The notes under the pieces are model-generated. The model was given only the letters and a program-made list of their open reading frames with translations, made no database searches and was not told the origin of the DNA. A program made the translations under genes and the position numbers. Positions 7,848 through 16,940 of a stretch of DNA of 64,000 bases are shown here, piece after piece; within the stretch, counting starts at the first letter, position 1, and the number at the start of each line of letters is the position of its first letter. Location of the stretch: NCBI RefSeq assembly GCF_000725495.1, contig NZ_JNZD01000013.1, positions 124,001 through 188,000 of the forward strand. The letters run 5' to 3'. The DNA comes from Streptomyces aureus. GTDB taxonomy: Bacteria > Actinomycetota > Actinomycetes > Streptomycetales > Streptomycetaceae.

Positions 7848-9152
7848 CTAGGCCGTGCGCAGAAAGCGGTCGAGAACATGGACGCCGAAGTGGAGCGCCT
7901 CGACGGGCACGCGTTCGTCGACTCCGTGGAACATCGCCTGGTAGTCGAATCCCTCCGGGAGTCTGAGCGGGGTGAAGCCGTACCCGGTGATGCCGAGGCG
8001 GGAGAACTGCTTGGCGTCCGTGCCGCCCGACATGCAGTACGGGACGACATGGCCCTCGGGAGCGAACTCCTCGACGGCCGCCCGCATCCGCGCGTAGGTC
8101 GGCGAGTCCAGCGGGGCCTGAAGGGCCACCTCCCGGTGGTGGAACTCCCACTGCACGTCCGGCCCGGTGAGCTCGTCCATCGTCGCCCGGAACTCGTCCT
8201 CGCCGCCGGGCAGATACCGGCCGTCCACGAAGGCGACGGCCTCGCCCGGAATCACGTTGACCTTGTAACCGGCGCTCAGCATCGTCGGGTTGGCACTGTT
8301 GCGGACGGTCGACTCGACGAGGGCGGCGGCCGGGCCGAGCTTGTCGAGCAGGGCGTCCACGTCGTCGAGATCGCCGTCCACGCCGTACAGGGCGGCGAGT
8401 TCGGTGAGGGCGGCCCGCACGGTCGGGGTGAGGCGCAACGGCCACTCATGGGCGCCGATGCGGGTGACCGCGGCGGCGAGGCGGGTCACCGCGTTGCTGC
8501 GGTTCACCTTGGAGCCGTGGCCCGCCCGTCCCCGCGCGGTGAGCTTGAGCCAGCCGGTGCCGCGCTCGCCCGCCGCGATGGGGTAGATCTGCCGCCCGGC
8601 GCCGTCGTGGAAGGTGAACGCCCCCGACTCGCTGACGCCCTCCGTGCAGCCCTCGAAGAGCCCGGGGTGCTTGTCGGCCAGGAAGCCCGAGCCGTCCTCG
8701 GCGCTCGCCTCCTCGTCGGCGGTGAAGGCGATGACCAGGTCGCGCCGGGGCCGCACGCCCTCGCGGGCCCAGGAGCGGACGACGGAGAGGATCATCGCGT
8801 CCATGTTCTTCATGTCCACGGCGCCGCGTCCCCAGACGACCCCGTCGCGGACCTCCCCGGAGAACGGGTGGACGCTCCAGTCCTCCGCCTGGGCGGGCAC
8901 CACGTCCAGATGACCGTGGACGAGGAGCGCGTCGGCGGACGGGTCCGTGCCCGCCAGCCGGGCCACGACGTTCGTGCGCCCCTTGGTGCGCTCCAGGAGC
9001 AGGGGCTCCAGACCCGCCTCGGTGAGCCGCTCGGCGGCGTACTCGGCGGCGGGACGCTCCCGGCAGTCCCCGCCGCCCCGGTTGGTCGTGTCGATCCGGA
9101 TGAGGTCGGAGGTGAACCGGACGACCTCGTCGAGTGCCCGTTCGTCAGCCAT
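7848..9152 (-). CDS. M20-family metallopeptidase (dipeptidase/deacylase type)
   Basis: 434 residues. A di-zinc hydrolase acting on dipeptides, N-acyl amino acids or related amides. The metal ligands are visible: His81 and Asp83 in VHGHLDVVPA, Asp113 in GRGAVDMKNMD, and the ADEEASAEDGS motif near residue 145 with the catalytic Glu pair; a further His lies near the C-terminus (LHFGVHVLDR region). The start at 9152 overlaps the end of the M55 gene by 8 bases, so translation of the two is probably coupled. No signal peptide. Substrate range cannot be set from sequence; neighbours suggest peptides containing D-residues. Confidence 0.92.
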   Translation of the reverse strand: MADERALDEVVRFTSDLIRIDTTNRGGGDCRERPAAEYAAERLTEAGLEPLLLERTKGRTNVVARLAGTDPSADALLVHGHLDVVPAQAEDWSVHPFSGEVRDGVVWGRGAVDMKNMDAMILSVVRSWAREGVRPRRDLVIAFTADEEASAEDGSGFLADKHPGLFEGCTEGVSESGAFTFHDGAGRQIYPIAAGERGTGWLKLTARGRAGHGSKVNRSNAVTRLAAAVTRIGAHEWPLRLTPTVRAALTELAALYGVDGDLDDVDALLDKLGPAAALVESTVRNSANPTMLSAGYKVNVIPGEAVAFVDGRYLPGGEDEFRATMDELTGPDVQWEFHHREVALQAPLDSPTYARMRAAVEEFAPEGHVVPYCMSGGTDAKQFSRLGITGYGFTPLRLPEGFDYQAMFHGVDERVPVEALHFGVHVLDRFLRTA

Positions 9153-9978
9153 ACTGCTCCTCCACCGCGGCCGAGGCGATCGTGGTGACCGCCTTGAAGG
9201 TCCGAATCCCCTCGTACATCGTGTCGCTGGTGTACACGATCTTGCGCTCACCGGCACGGTCGACCCCCGGCACGACCGTGGCGGCCATGGCCAGGTGCTC
9301 GGCGTCGAACTCCACCGCGATGGTGAACGGGCCGCCGGCGACCGGCTCGTGCCGCACCGCCAGCGCGGCCGCCTCCTTGGCCGCGGCCCGGATGTCCGCG
9401 GCGGTCCTGGCCGGGGTGCGGCACACCGCGGCGTACCGCGAGACATGGTCCTTGACGGCGACCTTCAGCGCCTCGGGCGCGTACCCGAGGGCGTCCTCGC
9501 AGGCCACGTCGTCCCCCGTGACCAGCACGACCGGCACACCGTACTCGGCGACGACGTGGGCGTTGAGCAGTCCTTCGCTGGCCCGCGCGTCGTTGATCCA
9601 CACGCCGGTGACGGAGTTCGCCAGATAGGTGTGTGCGAGGACGCCCTCCATGCCCGCCCCGGCGTGATACCCGACGAACGCGATGCCGTCCACGTCCCCG
9701 TGCTGGACGCCCTCGACCATGGACAGCGACTTGTGCCGCCCGGTGAGCATCTCCGCTCTCTCGTCGAGCCGCTCCAGCAGCAGGTTCCGCATGCTCCAGT
9801 GGGCTTCGTTGATCAGCACCTCGTCGGCACCACCGTCGAAGAAGCCGAGCACCGCGGCGTTCACGTCCGAGGTGAACAACGCGCGGCACCGCTCCCACTG
9901 GGGAGTCCCCGGCAACACGTCGGCCGGCCAGGTCACACCCGTGGCGCCTTCCATGTCGGCGCTGATGAGGATCTTCAT
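9145..9978 (-). CDS. M55 D-aminopeptidase (DppA-like)
   Basis: 277 residues. DppA-type zinc enzymes remove N-terminal D-amino acids, classically from D-Ala-D-Ala and D-Ala-Gly-Gly. The start MKILISADMEGATGVT carries the Asp8/Glu10 zinc-binding pair, LINEAHWSMRNLL near residue 57 and GYHAGAGM near 108 bring further His ligands and the active-site surroundings. The usual Asp in the N-D-x-H segment is Glu here. ATG 9978 starts the gene and probably the whole operon M55 - M20 - S9 - S66 - GNAT. Short divergent-free gap (74 bases) to the methyltransferase end upstream. Confidence 0.9.
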   Translation of the reverse strand: MKILISADMEGATGVTWPADVLPGTPQWERCRALFTSDVNAAVLGFFDGGADEVLINEAHWSMRNLLLERLDERAEMLTGRHKSLSMVEGVQHGDVDGIAFVGYHAGAGMEGVLAHTYLANSVTGVWINDARASEGLLNAHVVAEYGVPVVLVTGDDVACEDALGYAPEALKVAVKDHVSRYAAVCRTPARTAADIRAAAKEAAALAVRHEPVAGGPFTIAVEFDAEHLAMAATVVPGVDRAGERKIVYTSDTMYEGIRTFKAVTTIASAAVEEQYG

Positions 9979-10052
9979 GCCGAAACCGTACGCGCTTCGG
10001 CCCGGACCCGGCAGAGCCTGTGGACAACTCCGGCGGGTCCGGACCACCTGTG

Positions 10053-10778
10053 TCAGCCGGGGCGCCCGGCAACCAGCCACCGCGACGGGAGTTCGATGAG
10101 GGTGCCGTCGGGTGTGTGCTCGGTCGTGTGGAGCGGGAGCTCACCGCTCGCGAGGACCGTGAGGCCGGCCCGGCGCAGATGCTCGGGGACGGCCGCGTCC
10201 GCGACCTCGCCGGGGGCGATGCCGTGCCGGAACACGGGCGCCAGTTTGGCCGGCGGGCCGTCCGGGTCCTGGGCCAGCGCGCGCAGGACCGGACCGGCGG
10301 CCTCGGCGAGCTCGACCAGCAGGACCCGGCCCCGGTCGCCCGCCAGGGTGGCCAGGCCGTCCGCCAGCGGCTGCCGGTCGTCCGGCTCCGACTGGTGGAG
10401 GACGCCCCGCATGTAGACGTTGGCGTCGCCGAGCTCGGCGTGCAGGGCCTCGGTCTCGGCCTTGTCCGCCGCGTCGAGCAGCCGGTACCGGGCCCGGCCC
10501 GCCGGATCGGCGGTGCGGGCGTGGTCCAGCGCCGCCGGCGCGAGGTCGGTGCCCACCACCCGCGGGAAGCGGTCGGCCAGGAAGCGGGTCTGGGTGCCGT
10601 TGCCGCAGCCGAGGTCCACCAGGGGCAGGTCGGGGGCCGTGAGATGCGGCTCGAAGTGGGCGAGATGGACCGCGGCGGTGAGCGCGGGATCCGCGTCCCA
10701 CAGGACTGCGCCCTGCCCGCCGGGTGCCTCGCGCCAGAAGCCCTCCCAGGCTCCCCTGTACCGACTGCTCACGCTCAT
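10053..10778 (-). CDS. Class I SAM-dependent methyltransferase
   Basis: 241 residues. The S-adenosylmethionine site is seen as LVDLGCGNGTQTRFLA near residue 54 (motif I), followed by VVGTDLAPAALDHA (acidic residue at the end of strand 2) and MRGVLHQ (motif near strand 4). Rossmann-like methyltransferase of the general type; the acceptor is unknown. Starts with ATG 10778. Gene order on the minus strand places it upstream of the peptidase operon with 74 bases between, so co-transcription is possible but not shown. Confidence 0.82.
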   Translation of the reverse strand: MSVSSRYRGAWEGFWREAPGGQGAVLWDADPALTAAVHLAHFEPHLTAPDLPLVDLGCGNGTQTRFLADRFPRVVGTDLAPAALDHARTADPAGRARYRLLDAADKAETEALHAELGDANVYMRGVLHQSEPDDRQPLADGLATLAGDRGRVLLVELAEAAGPVLRALAQDPDGPPAKLAPVFRHGIAPGEVADAAVPEHLRRAGLTVLASGELPLHTTEHTPDGTLIELPSRWLVAGRPG

Positions 10779-10948
10779 GCCCGCTCCCCGGGTCGCGACC
10801 GTGCCCGCCGGGTGTCGGCGGGCCTGATCGGTCTACCGCTCCGGGGGTACGGCGACAAGCCGCCGGCGCATTCCTTCACCGCTCATTCGAACCGTGTACG
10901 CCCGCGTCCGCGGGAGCCGCCCCGCCGTGCGAACTCCGGGCGAACGGA

Positions 10949-13405
10949 TCACCCGCGCGGAAGCGTCAGTTCGAACCACACCGTCTTGCCCGCGCCGGTG
11001 CGGCTGGCCCCCCATTCGCGGGACAAGGCGCTGACGAGCCGCAGCCCGCGCCCGAACTCGGCGCCGGGACCCGCGCTGAGCAGGACGGGGAGCGTGGGGT
11101 CCTCGTCGTCCACCTCGCACAGCAGCGTGTCGCCGCGCACCAGCCGCAGCTCCATCCGGCTGCCGTGGGCATGCCGTACGGCGTTGGTGACCAGCTCGCC
11201 GACCATCAGCTCGGCGTTGTCGGCGACGGCCGTCAGCCCCCACGCCCGCAGCTGCTCACGGACCACGGCGCGGGCCCGGCCCGCCTCGGCCGGGTCGAGC
11301 GCGAGGCTCCGGACGGCGACGTCCTCGGGCGCGATGCCGTTGAGCCGGGCCATCAGCAGGGCGACGTCGTCCTTGCGCCCGCCGCGGGTGTTGAGCGCGC
11401 GGATGATCGTGTCGCAGGCGTGGTCCATGGAGGCGGCCGGGTGGGCGGCGGACTCGCAGAGGGTGGCGAGGCCGACACCGATGTCCTCGCCGCGCACCTC
11501 GACCAGCCCGTCGGTGCACATCACCAGCCGGTCGCCCGGCTCCACCCGTACGCGGACCGCCTCGAAGGGCACACCGCCGACCCCGATGGGCGCCCCGGTC
11601 GGCAGGTCGAGCAGTTCGCTGCGGCCGTCCCGGGCCCGGACCAGGACCGGCGGGATGTGGCCCGCGTTGGCGAGGTGCAGCAGACCGGCGATCGGGTCGT
11701 AGACGGCGTAGAGACAGGTGGCGAGATAGCTGTCGCCGAGGCGCTGGGCGAGGTCGTCGAGGTTGCGCAGCAGCTGGGCGGGCGGCAGGTCGAGCGCGGC
11801 CATGGTCTGGACGGCGGTGCGCAACTGGCCCATCATCGCGGCCGAGTTCAGGCCGTGACCCATGACGTCCCCGACGACCAGGGCGGTGCGCGAGCCGGGC
11901 AGCTTCACCGAGTCGAACCAGTCGCCGCCGACGCGCCCGAGGAGCGTGCCCGGCAGATAGCGGGTGGCGATGTCGCAGCCGGCCATACGGGGCGCGATGG
12001 TCGGCAGCATGCTGTCCTGGAGGGTCTCGGCGACGCTCTCCTGGTAGGTGTACATGCGCGCGTTGTCCAGCACCAGGCCCGCGCGGGCGGCCAGTTCGGC
12101 ACCGGTGACCCGGTCCATGTCGTTGAACTCGACCCGCTCGGGATGACGCAGCAGGATCATGAACCCGAGCACCACGTTCCGGGCCTTGAGGGGCACGACG
12201 AGCATGGAGCGGCCGGTGATCAGGGGCCTGATGTCGCGCTTCTCGAACTGCGCGGCGATCATGTGCCCCATCTGCTCGCTGATGCGCGGCACGAGGACGG
12301 GGTCGCCGGTGGTCATGCACTGGAAGAACGGGGTGTGCGCGGGGAAGGGCATGGCCTCGCCCACCGGCACGACGTCGTCCCAGCGGCCCGGCTCGTCCGT
12401 GTGCTCCACGGCGACCCGGTGCCACAGCGTGGTCGTGTCGGGCACGCCGTCGGGGAAGCCCTCGCCGGCGACGACCTGCTCGCGCAGATAGGTGCCCGCC
12501 ACGTCCGTGAAGCGGGGCACCACGGCCCGGCTGACCTCCTCGATGGTGCGCGCCAGGTCGAGGGAGGTCCCGATGCGCCCGCTGACCTCGTTCAGGAACT
12601 CCAGGCGTTCCCGTACGGCCACGTACTCGAGGTCCTCGCCCTCGTCGTCCGGGAGGTCCTGCGGAACGGGCAGACCGGCCTCCGCCGCCAGGGCCGCCCG
12701 CTCGCGGCGCGCCCTGCGCTCCGCGCGCCGGGGCACGCCCCAGTCGGGGGTGACGGGCACCCGGTCGTTCTGGCTGAACTCCAGGACGGGATAGCCCAGT
12801 TCCAGGACCTGCGCGACGATGCGGGCGCTCTCGCCGACGCTCATGCTGGGCAGGATGTCGGGGAGCCGGCGGGCCAGCTCCTCGGCGCCGGGGAAGTCGG
12901 TGTGCAGGGCGAACCCGGGCGCGATGCGCTCGAAGGAGACGTCGTCGTCCTCGTGCCGCATCGCGGCCGCGTCGGCGGCGAGGACGAGCAGCCGTTCCGG
13001 GCCGGGGCCGACCAGTGGGTAGGCCCACCACAGAACGTCGATCCGTCCGGGGCCGTCCGCGGTCAGCCGGGCGCGTCCGGCGGCCGGGTAGGAGAGCCGC
13101 CCGTCCAGGGAGGACTCCAGGCCCGGCCCGAGTCCGTCGTACGTGGCGCGGCTTCCGAAGGGGACCGCGTCCGCGGCCTCGGGGAGCGCGCCGGAGACGG
13201 GGAGCAGGTCCACCGCGTGGCGGCCGAGTGCCTCGTCCTTGGAGGCGCCGAACAGGCGCCGTGCGCCGCTGCTCCAGTGCGAGACGAGGCCGTCCCGGTC
13301 GACGACCACCACGGCCAGCGGGATGCGGCCGACGTCGGCGTGCTCCGCCCCGCCGTTCCCGGCTCCGGGGCTGGGAGCCGCGCCCGATGCGGTGCCACGG
13401 TCCAT
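10949..13405 (-). CDS. PAS-GAF-SpoIIE phosphatase with C-terminal anti-sigma-type ATPase
   Basis: 818 residues, a one-protein signalling switch. Order: PAS-like sensor (about 25-150), GAF domain (about 270-430, with ARNVVLGFMILL), SpoIIE/PP2C Ser-Thr phosphatase (about 455-670; metal-site Asp in VVGDVMGHG and in GGRKDDVALL), then a HATPase_c RsbW-like kinase domain (about 690-815; N-box ELVTNAVRHA, G-box EFGRGLRLVSAL). Such proteins dephosphorylate anti-anti-sigma factors and may phosphorylate them through the same chain, setting alternative sigma-factor activity in development or stress. No sigma or anti-sigma gene is adjacent, so partners are encoded elsewhere. Very typical of Streptomyces. 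The 194 bases to the next gene presumably carry its promoter. Confidence 0.93.
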   Translation of the reverse strand: MDRGTASGAAPSPGAGNGGAEHADVGRIPLAVVVVDRDGLVSHWSSGARRLFGASKDEALGRHAVDLLPVSGALPEAADAVPFGSRATYDGLGPGLESSLDGRLSYPAAGRARLTADGPGRIDVLWWAYPLVGPGPERLLVLAADAAAMRHEDDDVSFERIAPGFALHTDFPGAEELARRLPDILPSMSVGESARIVAQVLELGYPVLEFSQNDRVPVTPDWGVPRRAERRARRERAALAAEAGLPVPQDLPDDEGEDLEYVAVRERLEFLNEVSGRIGTSLDLARTIEEVSRAVVPRFTDVAGTYLREQVVAGEGFPDGVPDTTTLWHRVAVEHTDEPGRWDDVVPVGEAMPFPAHTPFFQCMTTGDPVLVPRISEQMGHMIAAQFEKRDIRPLITGRSMLVVPLKARNVVLGFMILLRHPERVEFNDMDRVTGAELAARAGLVLDNARMYTYQESVAETLQDSMLPTIAPRMAGCDIATRYLPGTLLGRVGGDWFDSVKLPGSRTALVVGDVMGHGLNSAAMMGQLRTAVQTMAALDLPPAQLLRNLDDLAQRLGDSYLATCLYAVYDPIAGLLHLANAGHIPPVLVRARDGRSELLDLPTGAPIGVGGVPFEAVRVRVEPGDRLVMCTDGLVEVRGEDIGVGLATLCESAAHPAASMDHACDTIIRALNTRGGRKDDVALLMARLNGIAPEDVAVRSLALDPAEAGRARAVVREQLRAWGLTAVADNAELMVGELVTNAVRHAHGSRMELRLVRGDTLLCEVDDEDPTLPVLLSAGPGAEFGRGLRLVSALSREWGASRTGAGKTVWFELTLPRG

Positions 13406-13599
13406 GGCCCAGGCCCTCTCTCCCCACGGCTCCTGAAGATCTGTGCCGCCCCCACTACCGTACGGGGGCGGAGCGTCGCGATGTGTGGCAACGCGGGAAT
13501 TGAACGCGAGGGGGGCGGCTCCGGCGCGCGCCGCGCCTCTCGACGCGCCGGCACGGCCCCCCGTTCCGGACGTGAGCGCGCTTCCAACCGCGCCTCGCC

Positions 13600-15990
13600 T
13601 CAGTCCTCGTGTCCCACCTGGAGGTCGCGTTCCGTGCGGCCTCCCCCGGCGACCTGGAGCACGGTGGCCACCGGCGGGTAGCCCGCCGCGATGACCGTGT
13701 ACTCGCCGGACGACAGGTCGATGAAGCGGAAGGTCCCGTCCGGTCCGGTGGTGAGCGTGTCGACCACGTTGCCCGCGGCGTCCAGCAGCGTCACGCGCGC
13801 GTCCTCCACGGGCCGCCCGTCGCCCGCCCGGACGGTGCCGCGCAGCACGGCACCGCCGGCGAGTTCGACGTCCTGGCGGGTCTCCCGGGCCGCCAGGACG
13901 CTCACCGGGAGCGCGGCGGGACGGAACGCGGGGGCGCCGGCGGCGAGGGTGTACTCGCCCGCCACCAGGTCCGTGAAGACGTAGCCGCCCTCGTGTCCGC
14001 TGCGGGTGGTGGCCACGACCTCGCCGTGCGCGTTGGCGAGGGTGACGGTGGCCTCGCGCACGGGGGTGCCGTCCGCGGTCAGCACGCTTCCGGCGAGCCG
14101 GCCCGCCCCGCCGAGCACGACGTCGAGCTCGACGGGCCGTTCGCCGACCGTCACCGAGACGGCCTGCGGCTGGTGGCCCCCGGCGGCGGCGATCAGCACG
14201 TACGAGCCCGATCCCGGCGTGGACAGGGCGTACCGGCCGTCCTCCGCGCTGGCGCTACGCCCGATCTGCTGTCCCCCGATGTCGATGAGGGTGAGCGCGG
14301 CGCTCGCCACGGCGGTGCCGTCGGGGTGCTGCACCGTGCCGCAGACGGGGATCCCGGCGCCGTGTCCCGAGCGGGCCCCCGGGACCCGTTCGGCGTGCCG
14401 CTCCGCTTCGCTGCCGGCGGTGGATGCGTGGTGGGACACCAGCGGTTTCTCCTTGAGGAAGAGGGCGATGAGCAGGCCGAGGACGAGGACCGGCACGAGG
14501 TAGAGGAAGATCCGCGGCATGGCCTCCGCGTAGGCGCCGATGTACCCCTCGCGCTGTGCCGCGGGCATCGCGTGGACGAGGTGCGGGGTGAGGGACTCGG
14601 GGTCCGGGGCGGCTCCGCCGGCCCCCGGTGGGACGCGGTGGGCGAGCGCGTCGGCCAGCCGGTGGGCGAAGAGGGTGCCGAAGACGGCGGCGCCGACGGA
14701 TCCGCCGATCTGCCGGAAGAAGGTGTTGGCGCTGGTCGCGGTGCCGAGGTCGGCCGGCGGCACGGAGTTCTGCACGGCGACCACCAGGACGGGCATGACC
14801 ATGCCGATGCCGATGCCGAGGACCGCCATCCAGACGCTGTAGTGCAGCCGGGGGGTGTCGGCGTCGAGGCGGGAGAGCAGCCACATGCCGACGGCCGCGA
14901 GGGCGCAGCCGAGGACCGGGAGGACCCGGTGGCGGCCGGTGCGGCTGACGAGCTGCCCGGAGAGGACGGAGGCGACGACGATGCCGCCCATCATGGGGAG
15001 CATCAGGAGCCCGGACTCCGTGGCCCCGGCGCCGTCCGCCATCTGCAGAAAGGTGGGGAGGTAGCCGGCGGCTCCGAAGAGCGCGGCGCCGACGACCAGG
15101 CCGACGAGCGCGGTGACGTTGAAGACGCGGTCCCTGAACAGCCGCAGCGGGAGGAGGGGTTCGACCGCGAAGCGCTCGACGACGAGGAACAGCGCCGTCG
15201 CGGCGAGCGCTCCCGCTCCGAGGGCGAGGACGGCCCGCGAGTTCCAGGCGTACTCGGTGCCGCCCCAGCTGGTCAGCAGGACCAGACAGGTGGACGCGGT
15301 GGCGAGGAGCAGCACTCCGAGGACGTCGAGCCGCCCCCGGACGGCGGGCTCGGGCAGTTTCAGGACGACGGAGACGACGGCCAGCGTGAGCAGTCCGAAG
15401 GGCACGTTGACGTAGAAGCACCACCGCCAGGACAGATGGTCGGTGAAATAGCCGCCCAGCAGGGGTCCCGCGACGGAGGCGAGCCCGAAGGCGGCTCCGA
15501 TCAGTCCCATGAACCGGCCGCGCCTGGCCGGCGGGACGATGTCCGCGATGATCGCCTGGACGCCGGTCATGAGGCCGCCGGCGCCGATGCCCTGGACCGC
15601 GCGGAAGGCGATCAGCTGGTCCATGGTCCGCGCCCGTCCGGCGAGCGCCGAGCCGACGACGAAGACGGCGATGGCGAACTGGAAGACGCCCTTGCGGCCG
15701 TAGAGGTCTCCCAGCTTGCCGTAGACGGGGAGGGCGACCGTGGAGGTGAGGAGGTAGGCGGTGATCGCCCAGGACATCCGGTCGAGGCCGTGCAGCTCGC
15801 CGACGATCTTCGGCAGCGCGGTGGCCACGATCATCTGCTCGAGCGCGGCGAGGAGCAGGGCCGGGATCAGTCCGCAGAAGATCAGCCGTACCTGACGCGG
15901 GGTGGGTCCGGCGGGCGGGGCGGCCGGCGGGTCGGGGTCGGACGCGGGCGCGAGGACCGGCTCGTCCTGCACCAGAGTGATCCCGCCCAT
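13600..15990 (-). CDS. DHA2-type MFS exporter with three C-terminal carboxypeptidase-regulatory-like repeats
   Basis: 796 residues. The first about 540 residues are a 14-helix EmrB/QacA-type proton-coupled drug exporter: [17 protein letters not shown] in helix 1, [13 protein letters not shown] after helix 2, the [12 protein letters not shown] segment and motif [14 protein letters not shown]. After the last helix ([12 protein letters not shown]) come three similar modules of about 80 residues, each with G-x-V...[12 protein letters not shown]...G-x-Y-x-F and G-x-Y-x-L strands, the pattern of CarboxypepD_reg/CnaB beta-sandwich domains. With 14 helices the tail would be predicted cytoplasmic, which is odd for such domains. 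ATG 15990 was chosen because AGGGGAG precedes it; an ATG 33 bases upstream is possible. Confidence 0.9.
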   Translation of the reverse strand: MGGITLVQDEPVLAPASDPDPPAAPPAGPTPRQVRLIFCGLIPALLLAALEQMIVATALPKIVGELHGLDRMSWAITAYLLTSTVALPVYGKLGDLYGRKGVFQFAIAVFVVGSALAGRARTMDQLIAFRAVQGIGAGGLMTGVQAIIADIVPPARRGRFMGLIGAAFGLASVAGPLLGGYFTDHLSWRWCFYVNVPFGLLTLAVVSVVLKLPEPAVRGRLDVLGVLLLATASTCLVLLTSWGGTEYAWNSRAVLALGAGALAATALFLVVERFAVEPLLPLRLFRDRVFNVTALVGLVVGAALFGAAGYLPTFLQMADGAGATESGLLMLPMMGGIVVASVLSGQLVSRTGRHRVLPVLGCALAAVGMWLLSRLDADTPRLHYSVWMAVLGIGIGMVMPVLVVAVQNSVPPADLGTATSANTFFRQIGGSVGAAVFGTLFAHRLADALAHRVPPGAGGAAPDPESLTPHLVHAMPAAQREGYIGAYAEAMPRIFLYLVPVLVLGLLIALFLKEKPLVSHHASTAGSEAERHAERVPGARSGHGAGIPVCGTVQHPDGTAVASAALTLIDIGGQQIGRSASAEDGRYALSTPGSGSYVLIAAAGGHQPQAVSVTVGERPVELDVVLGGAGRLAGSVLTADGTPVREATVTLANAHGEVVATTRSGHEGGYVFTDLVAGEYTLAAGAPAFRPAALPVSVLAARETRQDVELAGGAVLRGTVRAGDGRPVEDARVTLLDAAGNVVDTLTTGPDGTFRFIDLSSGEYTVIAAGYPPVATVLQVAGGGRTERDLQVGHED

Positions 15991-16217
15991 GCGCCCGCTC
16001 CCCTCGCCACACCTGCCGCGCAATTGCCGCCTGTCGCGACAACTCCCGGCAAGCGTGACGAGTTACGGCACAGCACCGCATACATGGAACATCCACCCGA
16101 AACGGTGAGGGCACAACAGGCCCTCGGACACGGCCCCTTGGCGGCGTCGGCCGCCAAGTCGCCGTCCGGCGGGCTTCACTGGATCTCCGGGAGGCACGCG
16201 CCGTCCCGGAGAGGTGG

Positions 16218-16661
16218 TCACTTCTCGGTCTGCGCCGCGAGGTTGGCGAGCAGGGTGTCGTAGATGCGGCCGAGGCCCTTGGGCGCGAAGGTGCGCTCGA
16301 AGAAGCCGCCGATGCCGCCCGCGCCGTTCCAGACACTGGTGACCACGACGCGGGACTTCCCCTCACCGGCCGGGGTGACGCGCCAGGTGGTGACCATGGA
16401 GGAGTTGCGGTCCTTCTCGACGAGCTCGCCGTCGGTGGGCTCGCTCACCTCGAGCAGGCAGTCGCGGACGCGCTTGCTGGTGGCCTGGAGCTTCCAGTGG
16501 ACGAGGGTGCCGGTGCCGTCGCCGCCCTCGCGCACCTCGTACTCGCTGAAGTGCTCGGACAGCAGCTTGGGCCGCGTGCCGCTGTAGTCCGCCAGGGCGT
16601 CGAACACCGTTTCCGCGTCCGCCGCGATGACCCGCTCCGTCGTGGCCTCGACCTGCGCCAT
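16218..16661 (-). CDS. SRPBCC-family (START-like) protein
   Basis: 147 residues, a single helix-grip hydrophobic-pocket domain. It opens MAQVEATTERVIAADAETVF, the standard first strand and helix of polyketide-cyclase/dehydrase-type START proteins, and ends with a long amphipathic helix (ERTFAPKGLGRIYDTLLANL). These proteins bind lipids or aromatic ligands; no catalytic residue is assignable. GGAG precedes ATG 16661. It lies divergent from the SOS-box radical SAM gene, and alone on its strand. Confidence 0.85.
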   Translation of the reverse strand: MAQVEATTERVIAADAETVFDALADYSGTRPKLLSEHFSEYEVREGGDGTGTLVHWKLQATSKRVRDCLLEVSEPTDGELVEKDRNSSMVTTWRVTPAGEGKSRVVVTSVWNGAGGIGGFFERTFAPKGLGRIYDTLLANLAAQTEK

Positions 16662-16896
16662 GGCACTCCTCCAGCATGTGGTTTCTCGGGATGTACGGCC
16701 AGCCAACCACCCGCCGCCCCGCCCCCCAAATCGGGGTCCCCGTGGACGCGGGTGGCAGCGCCGACGCGAAGGAGAGTCCCCCGGTCGCGGGCGGCACCGC
16801 CGGCTCGACACAGGGTCCCGCCCGGCACGGGGCAGGGCCCCCGACCCCGAGCACCACCGCCGACGCGACACGCGAAAGGGGGTGGCACGATCAAGG

Positions 16897-16908
16897 GAAC
16901 ATGTGTTC
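16897..16908. promoter_or_regulatory. LexA (SOS) box upstream of the SplB-like gene
   Basis: GAACATGTGTTC: GAAC, four bases, GTTC, the exact core of the Gram-positive/actinobacterial LexA operator, 32 bases before the ATG at 16941. The AT-rich stretch just after it (tattctctctcc) is a plausible place for the transcription start. Predicts damage induction of the gene. Confidence 0.75.
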
Positions 16909-16940
16909 TATTCTCTCTCCAGTGCTACCTAGGAGGCGCC

